This document shows positions 41,435 to 48,360 of a stretch of DNA of 64,000 nt, piece after piece; the stretch's first letter is position 1, and each line of letters begins with the position of its first letter. Source of the stretch: DATKZS01 sp035527835 [NCBI: bacterium] (GTDB taxonomy: Bacteria; RBG-13-61-14); assembly GCA_035527835.1 (NCBI GenBank), contig DATKZS010000093.1, forward strand, positions 31,516 through 95,515. Reading direction: 5' to 3'. The notes beneath the pieces are model-generated. The model was not told the origin of the DNA. It saw nothing but the letters and a program-made list of their open reading frames with translations, and did no database searches. Position numbers and translations under genes: made by a program.

Positions 41435-42439
41435 ATGGCCAGGAAAGCATCGCCTAGGAAAAAGGTCCGGGAGGATTACGAGCCCAGTTTCGAGCCCAAG
41501 TACAGAAACGACGCCAAGCGCGCGTACCACACCGTGGAGAGCATGGGCGCAACGCTGGGCACGATTACCGAGGAGCAGGTCGCACAGATCATGCGCGGAG
41601 CGTGCGACCTGCACATCCACTGCTGGCCCGATCCGCTGATTGACACCGGATGGTCCCAGAGCCACATCGCCAGGCGCGCCACCGACGAGGGCATGAAGGC
41701 CGTGCTCTTCAAGTCCATGACCATGCCCACCGCCTTTACCGCGCCCTACGTCCAGGAGATCGTGGACATCTACGCCAAAGAGAAGGAGCTCAAGCCGGTG
41801 CGCGTCTTCGGCGGCATCGTGTGCAACTACTACGTGGGCGGACTGTTCCCGGAGTCGGTCGAGGTATGCTGCCGGGCCGGCGGAAAAAAGGTATGGCTGC
41901 CCTCCCACGACTCCGCGCACCACCACCGCGTCATGGGCGAGAAAGGCGGCATCGAGCTGCTGGACGCCAAGGGCAAGCCGCTCAAGGAGCTCATGGAAAT
42001 CCTGGAGATAGTCAAGAAGTTCGACGTGATCCTCGACCCCTGCCACGCCTCGGTCAAGGAGCGCTTCGTGGTCATTGACGCCGCCCGCAAGATGGGCATC
42101 AAGAAAATTCTGCTCACCCATCCCAACTGGAACGTCAACCGCGCCACCATCCCCCAGCAGGTCGAGATGGCACGCCGCGGCGCCTTCGTCGGACTCTTCA
42201 TGTACTCCTCCGTCAACCACTTCAACAACCCCAACGGCGACCCCTTCGAGATGCTCGAAATCATCAAAAAGGTCGGGCCCGACCGCATCGTCATGTCCAC
42301 CGACCTCGGAACCATGCTCAACGTCCACCCCGTCGAGGGCATGAAGCTCTTCATCCGCCTCCTCCTCGCCCTCGGCATCTCCCGCGCCAACCTCGAGAAA
42401 ATGGTCAAGAAGAACCCATCGTATCTGTTGGGGTTGTAA
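41435..42439 (+). CDS. DUF6282-type metal-dependent hydrolase-like protein
   Basis: 334 residues behind a G-rich ribosome site. Amidohydrolase-like motifs are DLHIHCWPDPLIDTG (His-x-His on strand 1), LPSHDSAHHHR, LTHPNWN and the late Asp in VMSTDLGTML. This fits the uncharacterised DUF6282 group of the amidohydrolase/PHP-like TIM barrels. It is placed just before the sugar transporter, suggesting it hydrolyses or opens a substrate of this pathway (for example a lactone or methylated derivative). That is inference. Confidence 0.65.
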   Translation: MARKASPRKKVREDYEPSFEPKYRNDAKRAYHTVESMGATLGTITEEQVAQIMRGACDLHIHCWPDPLIDTGWSQSHIARRATDEGMKAVLFKSMTMPTAFTAPYVQEIVDIYAKEKELKPVRVFGGIVCNYYVGGLFPESVEVCCRAGGKKVWLPSHDSAHHHRVMGEKGGIELLDAKGKPLKELMEILEIVKKFDVILDPCHASVKERFVVIDAARKMGIKKILLTHPNWNVNRATIPQQVEMARRGAFVGLFMYSSVNHFNNPNGDPFEMLEIIKKVGPDRIVMSTDLGTMLNVHPVEGMKLFIRLLLALGISRANLEKMVKKNPSYLLGL

Positions 42440-42463
42440 TGGGTGGATCAGGGAATTAATTTT

Positions 42464-43987
42464 ATGGTCTCTCCTGTAATCCGCTTGCGCGGCATCCGCA
42501 AGTCCTTCGCCGGAAACGTCGCGGTGGACGGCGTTGACCTGGACCTGTTTCCCGGCGAGGTCCATGCGCTGGTCGGAGAGAACGGCGCCGGCAAGTCTAC
42601 CCTGATGCGCGTGCTCGCCGGTATGTTCAGCGATTATGAGGGGACCATCGAGGTCGAGGGCAAGATTGCCCGGATCAAGAATCCGGGCCACGCCCGCGGC
42701 CTGGGCATCGCGCTCGTGCACCAGGAGCTTTTCCTCGTGCCCGAGCTGTCCATCGCCGAAAACATTTTCCTCGGCCGCGAGCCCGCCTCCATTCCCGGCT
42801 TCATCTCCCGCAAGAAAATCAATGAGCGGGCGCGCGCGCTGCTCGGCGAGATCGGCGTAAGTCTCGCCCCGCGCCTGAAGACCGGCCTTCTCAGCGTGGC
42901 CTGCCGCCAGCTCGTGGAGATCGCGAAGGGACTATCGGTGAGTCCGCGCGTGCTCATCCTCGATGAGCCGACCGCAAGCCTCACCGAGCTCGAGATCGCC
43001 GCGCTTTTCGATGTTATCCGCCGGCTCAAGGCGAAGCAGACAGCCGTTGTTTACATCTCGCACAAGCTCAGCGAGGTCTTCGCCGTGGCCGGCCGCATCA
43101 CGGTCCTGCGCGACGGCGCCCTGGTCGCCACCGACACGGCGGACAGGTGGGACGAGCCCTCCCTGGTCCGCGCCATGGTCGGCCGCGAACTGTCCATACT
43201 TTATCCGCACACCCACGCCTCCGATAATCAGGAGGCGGCGCTTACGGCTCATGACCTCACGCGGCGCGGCGCGTTTTCGAGAGTCTCGTTCACTCTCCGC
43301 CGCGGCGAGGTGCTGGGCATCTACGGGCTGATCGGCGCGGGCCGCTCGGAGCTGGCCGAGGCGATCTTCGGACTCGCGCCCGCCACCGGCGGCGCGCTCA
43401 AGGTTTTCGGCCGGCGGGTGAGGATCCGCTCGCCGCGCGACGCCATGGCGCTGGGGATCGCGCTGGTCCCGGAGGACCGGCGCGGCCGCGGGCTGGTGCT
43501 CATGCACGCGGTCTCGAAAAATTTGTCGCTCCCGGTCCTCTCCGGCCTTTCCACGCTCGGGTTCGTGCGGCGCCGGGAGGAGCGCGATGACATTATCAAG
43601 ATCATGTCCGCTCTCGGGATCAGCGCCGCGGCCTACGGCTCTGTGGCCGCGAACCTCTCCGGCGGGAACCAGCAGAAGGTCGTGATCGGCAAGTGGCTGA
43701 TGCGTCCGCCGCGCATCCTGGTCCTGGACGAGCCGACCCGCGGCATTGACGTGGGCGCCAAGGCCGAGGTCCACGCCCTGATTGACCGCCTCGCCGTCCA
43801 GGGCATGGCCATCATCTTGATCTCCTCCGAGCTGCCCGAGGTCATGGGCATGTCCGACCGCGTCCTGGTCATGCGCCACGGCGGTATCGCCGGCGAGTTC
43901 GCGCGCGAAAATGCCACTACCCAGGCGCTGGGCGCGGCCGCGGCCGGCGTCGCGTTTACGTGCAACGCCGCGGGGGGCGCCGCATGA
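42464..43987 (+). CDS. Sugar ABC transporter ATPase (two-domain, RbsA/MglA type)
   Basis: 507 residues from ATG 42464 (AGGGA 9 nt upstream); an in-frame GTG at 42443 is less likely. The first ATPase domain has Walker A GENGAGKST, Walker B VLILDEPTA and a signature region LSVACRQLVEIAKGLS lacking the canonical LSGGQ. The second has a degenerate Walker A (GLIGAGRSE), signature LSGGNQQK and Walker B LVLDEPTRG. This is the usual asymmetry of CUT2 importers for ribose, xylose, galactose or inositol. Its stop overlaps the permease start. Confidence 0.93.
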   Translation: MVSPVIRLRGIRKSFAGNVAVDGVDLDLFPGEVHALVGENGAGKSTLMRVLAGMFSDYEGTIEVEGKIARIKNPGHARGLGIALVHQELFLVPELSIAENIFLGREPASIPGFISRKKINERARALLGEIGVSLAPRLKTGLLSVACRQLVEIAKGLSVSPRVLILDEPTASLTELEIAALFDVIRRLKAKQTAVVYISHKLSEVFAVAGRITVLRDGALVATDTADRWDEPSLVRAMVGRELSILYPHTHASDNQEAALTAHDLTRRGAFSRVSFTLRRGEVLGIYGLIGAGRSELAEAIFGLAPATGGALKVFGRRVRIRSPRDAMALGIALVPEDRRGRGLVLMHAVSKNLSLPVLSGLSTLGFVRRREERDDIIKIMSALGISAAAYGSVAANLSGGNQQKVVIGKWLMRPPRILVLDEPTRGIDVGAKAEVHALIDRLAVQGMAIILISSELPEVMGMSDRVLVMRHGGIAGEFARENATTQALGAAAAGVAFTCNAAGGAA

Positions 43988-44964
43988 GCCGGGGCGGGAC
44001 CACGCCAGGCGCCGCGCCGCGCTCGGCCGACCTGCTTGTTGCGCTGCGCGACTACGGCATTTATTTCGCGCTGCTGGGCGTGGTGGCCGCGTTTTGCCTG
44101 ATCAGCCCGGAGTTCCGCACCGGCGCCAACATCATGCTGATCCTCTTGCAGGTCTCGGTCGTGGGCATCCTGGCCATCGGCGTGCTCTTCACCATCCTCA
44201 CCGCCGGCATTGACCTCTCCGTGGGCTCGCTGCTCGCGGTGTGCGGCATGTTCTCCGCCATTTTCGCGCAGCAGGGGACCGCGCACCATAGCCTCGCCCT
44301 CGCTTTCACGCTCCCGCTTCTGCTCGGCCTCCTGGGCGGGGCCATCAACGGCGGCGTGATCACGGCGGGAAGCGTGAACCCGCTGATCGTGACGCTGGGC
44401 ACGCTCACGGCGTATCGCGGGTTCGTGGTCTGGTACCGGGTGAACCCGGTGTACAACCTGGCGCCCGCGTATCGCGCCATCGGGCAGAGCACGGTGCTCG
44501 GCATCCCGGCGCCGGTCCTGATCTTCATCGGGGCCGCCGCCATCGCTGGCGTCGTCCTTAACCTCACCCGCTTCGGACGCTACGTGTACGCGGTGGGCGG
44601 AAACGAGGAAGCGGCCCGCGCCGCCGGCGTCAACGTGGGGATCGTCAAGCTCGGCGTTTATATGATCAGCGGCTTCTGCGCCGGGCTCGGCGGACTGGTC
44701 TTCACCTCCCGCCTGGGCGCGGCCCAGGCCATCTCCGGCCAGGGATTCGAGCTCCAGGCCATCGCCGCCGTGGTGGTCGGAGGCGCCAGCCTTTTCGGCG
44801 GACGCGGCACCGTGAGCAAGACCCTGGTCGGCGCCCTCATCATCGGCGTGCTCTTCAACGGCCTGATCATGCTCAACGTCGGGAGCCCCGCCCAGCAGAT
44901 GATCATCGGCGCCATCATCATCGCCGCCGTCTGGTTCGATGGAATGCTGCGCAAGAAAGGATGA
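43984..44964 (+). CDS. Sugar ABC transporter permease (RbsC/IatP type)
   Basis: 326 residues with eight to ten hydrophobic segments. The CUT2 permease signature GIDLSVGSLLAVCGM and GGNEEAARAAGVNVG are present. ATG 43984 overlaps the ATPase stop (ATGA). It forms the channel of the importer with the ATPase before it and the binding lipoprotein after it. Confidence 0.93.
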   Translation: MSRGGTTPGAAPRSADLLVALRDYGIYFALLGVVAAFCLISPEFRTGANIMLILLQVSVVGILAIGVLFTILTAGIDLSVGSLLAVCGMFSAIFAQQGTAHHSLALAFTLPLLLGLLGGAINGGVITAGSVNPLIVTLGTLTAYRGFVVWYRVNPVYNLAPAYRAIGQSTVLGIPAPVLIFIGAAAIAGVVLNLTRFGRYVYAVGGNEEAARAAGVNVGIVKLGVYMISGFCAGLGGLVFTSRLGAAQAISGQGFELQAIAAVVVGGASLFGGRGTVSKTLVGALIIGVLFNGLIMLNVGSPAQQMIIGAIIIAAVWFDGMLRKKG

Positions 44965-45033
44965 GTGAAAAATTATGAGTTATGAATTATGAATGATAAG
45001 GGAAGATGAGGGATAGGAATGCCGGCGCTTTTG

Positions 45034-45116
45034 GTCCCGGAGGGACATTTCGATATTAGCCCAGGAATTCATTCCTGGGATTCCGGGATCAGTAAACCGC
45101 CGAGTCCCGGAGGGAC
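45034..45116. repeat. GTCCCGGAGGGAC repeats with a CCCAGGAAT palindrome
   Basis: GTCCCGGAGGGAC occurs at 45034-45046 and 45104-45116. Between them CCCAGGAAT-TC-ATTCCTGGG (45060-45079) is a perfect palindrome. A third copy of the 13-mer is at 46275-46287. Tandem TTATGAAT-like phrases precede them at 44970-44995. Confidence 0.75.
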
Positions 45117-45179
45117 GGACGAAAGCTCGATCGTCCTGCAAAGGCCGACATCAATGAACGAAGAGACAGGAGGTGGGCT

Positions 45180-46208
45180 ATGAAAAAGACCTGGGGCGCG
45201 GCCCTGGTAATAATATTCGCCCTGACGTCATGCTCCAAGCAGCAAGCGCCGGAGCAGGCATCGGAGAAGAGGCCGGAGGCCGCGCCGGCCAAGGTCTCGG
45301 AACAGGCTCCGCGAGTCCCGTCAAATTACGTCATCGGCGTTTCCTACCAGAACCTTGCCTTCCCCTACGTGGCCGCGCTGCAGCAGGCCGCGGAGAACGA
45401 GGCCAAGAGGCTGGGGGTAAAACTGGTGGAGACGGACGCGATGAACGACACGGGCAAGGAGCTGGAGAACGTGGAGCGGATGCTGGGTCAGAAGGTTGAC
45501 TGCCTGGCCTTCGAGGCCGCCAGCCTGGACGCCTCCGTGGCCTCCCTCGAGGCCGCCAACCGCGCCGGCGTGCCCGTGGTCCAGTTCAACGGCAAGGCCA
45601 ACGGCGGCCGGTACGTCACCTTCGTCGGCTCCAACCAGATCGAGTCCGGCGACCTGCTCGGACAGTGGCTCGCTGAATTCTATAAAAAGTCCGGCCGCGA
45701 CCGGCTGCGCGGCATCTACCTGCGCGGCGTGGCCGGACAGGTCACGGACATCGCCAGGAACGACGGCTTCAAACAGCGCCTGGAAAAGGAAGGGCTTGCC
45801 GCCAGGATCGAGCTCACCGAGCAGTTCGCCGATTATGACCGCGGCAAGGGCCAGAGCGTGACCGAGAGCATCCTGTCCAGGGACAAGGACTACGATTTCA
45901 TCATCGCCAACAACGACGACATGGTGCTGGGCGCTCGCCAGGCCGTGGACCAGTTCGGGCTCGCGGGGAAAATCGCGCTGGTCGGAGTGGACGGACTGCC
46001 CGAGACGCTAGCCGCCATCAAGTCCGGCCGGATCACCGCCACCGTGTTCCAGAACCCGGAAGGGCAGGGCGCCGGCGGCATCGAGGCCTGCGTCAAGCAC
46101 CTGCGGGCAGAGACGCTGCCTCAGGAGATCTTAATACCGTTCGAGCTGGTCACGCCCGAGAACGTGGACAAGTTCATCGCCATCGCGGAGAGGGTGTACG
46201 TCAAGTAA
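45180..46208 (+). CDS. Periplasmic sugar-binding lipoprotein (RbsB-like, CUT2)
   Basis: 342 residues with CAGGAGG before the ATG. The lipobox is ALTSC (Cys18), followed by an Ala/Pro/Glu-rich linker to about residue 48. The periplasmic-binding-protein type I fold follows (VIGVSYQNLAFPYVAALQQAA, FEAASLDASV, IIANNDDMVLGA and LVGVDGLPE). The ligand is unknown; the cluster suggests an inositol-like polyol or a sugar acid. It sits 215 nt after the permease, separated by repeats. Confidence 0.9.
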   Translation: MKKTWGAALVIIFALTSCSKQQAPEQASEKRPEAAPAKVSEQAPRVPSNYVIGVSYQNLAFPYVAALQQAAENEAKRLGVKLVETDAMNDTGKELENVERMLGQKVDCLAFEAASLDASVASLEAANRAGVPVVQFNGKANGGRYVTFVGSNQIESGDLLGQWLAEFYKKSGRDRLRGIYLRGVAGQVTDIARNDGFKQRLEKEGLAARIELTEQFADYDRGKGQSVTESILSRDKDYDFIIANNDDMVLGARQAVDQFGLAGKIALVGVDGLPETLAAIKSGRITATVFQNPEGQGAGGIEACVKHLRAETLPQEILIPFELVTPENVDKFIAIAERVYVK

Positions 46209-46234
46209 AAAGGAAAAAGTAAAAAGGAAAAAAT
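46208..46234 (+). repeat. 27-nt A-rich repeat at the 3' end of the binding-protein gene
   Basis: Identical over 27 nt to the sequence at 34301-34327 (other strand). It begins on the last base of the TAA stop codon. A GTCCCGGAGGGAC copy follows at 46275-46287. Confidence 0.75.
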
Positions 46235-46346
46235 GATGATGAATGAATAATGGCCTGAGAGTGGAGGCATTCTTGTCCCGGAGGGACGGCCGAAATTCTA
46301 ACCTGATGCATGGCGACGGCAATGGAAAATTGAAATAAGGGGGAAC

Positions 46347-46763
46347 ATGATGAAAAAGGGTAAGAAGGCCGCTAATGAAATGGACGTGCGCTCGATCAAC
46401 GACCAGGCCCCCGCCATGGAGCATGACGGCACAGTGGCGGTGTGGTGGCTGGTCCCGCCGCGCGAGATGAAGAAGATCACGGAGGGCGGGTTCCTGGAGC
46501 TGGTGAGCGAGTTCGAGGTCGCCGGAGGCTCCATGGTCAACCCCCATAAGCACCCCACCCACGAGTTCTATTACGTGACCTCCGGCCGCGGCATCATGGT
46601 GGTCTCCGGAAAAAAGCGCCTGATCGTGCCCGGCGACATGGTCCACATCCCGCCCAACGCCGTACACAGCCTGAAGCCCGTGAGCAGGCATGCCGCCATC
46701 CACTGCTTCTGCTTCGCGGTGGCGGTCAAGGGCGCGCCCGAGATTGATTACACGTCCAATTAA
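46347..46763 (+). CDS. Small cupin-domain protein
   Basis: 138 residues. Cupin motif 1 is PHKHPTHEFYYVTSGRG and motif 2 is VPGDMVHIPPNAVHSL, giving the metal-binding histidines and glutamate. Single-domain cupins in sugar clusters often are isomerases or sensors. No substrate can be inferred. It closes the plus-strand arm. Confidence 0.82.
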   Translation: MMKKGKKAANEMDVRSINDQAPAMEHDGTVAVWWLVPPREMKKITEGGFLELVSEFEVAGGSMVNPHKHPTHEFYYVTSGRGIMVVSGKKRLIVPGDMVHIPPNAVHSLKPVSRHAAIHCFCFAVAVKGAPEIDYTSN

Positions 46764-46865
46764 TCCCCGGTAATCCGGAGCCGGGATTTTAAAGCGCAAA
46801 GCCGCGGAGATCACAAGGAATTTTATCGAGTCAGTTTCATTATCATAAGAATAAAGAACAAGGAT

Positions 46866-47849
46866 GAGCCTCTTGCAAAATTAGCCAATGCCCATGAATT
46901 TTTCAGAAACAAACCGGTCCTTCCATGATAAGATGGTTTTGGAACCCAAAACCAACCACGAAAGGACCGGCCTGATGATAAAGACATCACAAGTTTGGAA
47001 TCATATGCAAACCAACTTGTTCCCCTTCATGGCTGAGGAACTCGGCTCCGTGACCGAAGCCCAACAGAAACTTATCTCCATCCTCGAGTTGATTCGGATC
47101 GAGGACTTTATTCCGGCTCGGTGGTGGCGTTTGGGCCGACCGCCCCAGGACCGGGTGGCCCTGGCCAACTCCGCAATGCTCGACGACCTGCCGAGAGTGT
47201 GCGATTGGGGCACGAAGAAAAAAAACGGCAAGACCTATCATTGGAAGGGCTACAAGCTCCACGTGGACTGGGCCGACGGCGAAATCCCGGTGAGCGCGAT
47301 CCTGACCTCGGCCTCGGTCAACGACAGCCAAGCCGCCATCCCGCTGGCGGCGATGAGCGCGGCGCGGGTGCAAAGCCTGTACGACCTGATGGACGCGGCC
47401 TATGACGCGGAGGCGATCCGGTCCTACTCCCTCTTGCCGGGGCACGTGCCGATCATTGACCGCAATCCGCGCGGGGGCGAGTCGGTGGAGATGGCGGCGG
47501 CGGAGAAACGTCGTTATGACGAACGCTCGACCGCGGAGCGCGGGTTCTCGATGTTTAAGGAGGGTTTTGGTGGTCGGCAGGTGCGGGTCCGGGGTCACGC
47601 GAAAGTGCCGGCTCATTTGATGTTCGGCCTGTTGGCTCTGACGGCGGAGCGGTTGCTGAATCTGTTGTGAGAGGTTGGAAATCAATGCGAACCGCTCCTG
47701 GGCCGGAAGAGGTGCGCGCAAAAAAGGCGGATACGGGCCGAAAACGCCGGTTTGGGGCGCGGCGGCCGCTCCAATCATGAAAAAATGGCCGGCCGGGCCA
47801 CAATAGTGCATATTGTCAACGGCAAATGAAATCTTTTTGCAAGAGGCTC
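46866..47849 (+). mobile_element. Deletion derivative of a DDE insertion sequence (984 bp)
   Basis: Bounded by perfect 15-bp terminal inverted repeats: GAGCCTCTTGCAAAA at 46866-46880 and its complement at 47835-47849. No clear target duplication is seen. Inside, CCGGTCCTT (46914-46922) pairs with AAGGACCGG (46962-46970), and GGTTTTGG (46935-46942) pairs with CCAAAACC (46946-46953). The outer stem covers the AAGGA ribosome site of the transposase gene. Confidence 0.85.
46975..47670 (+). pseudogene. Transposase with internal deletion
   Basis: 231 residues from ATG 46975 (AAAGGA upstream). The N-terminal part (SQVWNHMQTNLFPFMAEELG) and the C-terminal catalytic part (YKLHVDWADGEIPVSAIL, DLMDAAYDA, RYDERSTAERGF, VRVRGHAKVPAHLMFG) belong to an IS4/IS1182-like transposase. 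In full-length relatives, as I remember them, a long central stretch with the first catalytic Asp lies between RVALA and the MLDDLPRVCD segment. Here these join directly at about residue 63, and a shorter gap seems present near NPRGG. The reading frame is intact but the enzyme is probably inactive. Confidence 0.7.
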
Positions 47850-48251
47850 GGAAGACAGAGTTGTTCAGGAAAAAAAATGGGATAAATTATGGTCGAAGGC
47901 GCCGCCATCCGACCTTCAACTACAAACGGGACAATCTCGCCTCAAGCCCCACGCCTCTTTAAAAAACAGGGGCCGCGACGCGCAAGCTATTGTTATTATT
48001 GGAAACGTGGACGAAAAAGGGCGAAAAATTTTCCGGAAACCGGCCCGGTGGCCTAAGAATAAGGCCAGCTACGGTATCGAGCGCGGTAAAAGCCTGGTTG
48101 CGCGTTTGTTTAGTCCGGCGCAACGTATTATTGCGCGATTGCGCCGCATCTGGATGCGAGATGCTGGCCGAGGCGAAAACGGCGGAATTCTTGGCACTTG
48201 TAAGGCCATGAAAAACAAAGCAAATTATCTTTTTCGCTGGCAGGGCCGTGA

Positions 48252-48268
48252 TTGGCACCAAGCTTGCT
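48252..48268 (+). promoter_or_regulatory. Sigma54-type (-24/-12) promoter
   Basis: TTGGCACCAAGCTTGCT has the TGGCAC and TTGC elements with GG and GC exactly 10 nt apart. The predicted start is about 48280, 80 nt before the FecR/DUF6600 gene. The remaining 500 bases between the insertion sequence and this gene hold a 118-codon in-frame extension with no family resemblance and a GTTATG-GTAT-CATAAC palindrome at 48324-48339. Confidence 0.6.
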
Positions 48269-48360
48269 TTTATATTGAGCGCGAGGTGAATAGAATGGAC
48301 AAGCAAAGGAAACCGTTAATGGCGTTATGGTATCATAACCTGAGAAAGGCGGTGTTTGCC

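Noticed and set aside
28647-46763. Classical Bacillus-type iol pathway (iolB, iolC, iolD, iolE, iolJ)
   Set aside because: No IolC kinase, IolD hydrolase with a ThDP domain or IolB was found; the aldolase and kinase present are of the KDPG/KDG type.
48007-48360. N-terminal extension of the FecR/DUF6600 protein by 118 codons
   Set aside because: A clear signal peptide begins at 48361 and a sigma54-type promoter lies inside the extension, so it is upstream untranslated sequence.
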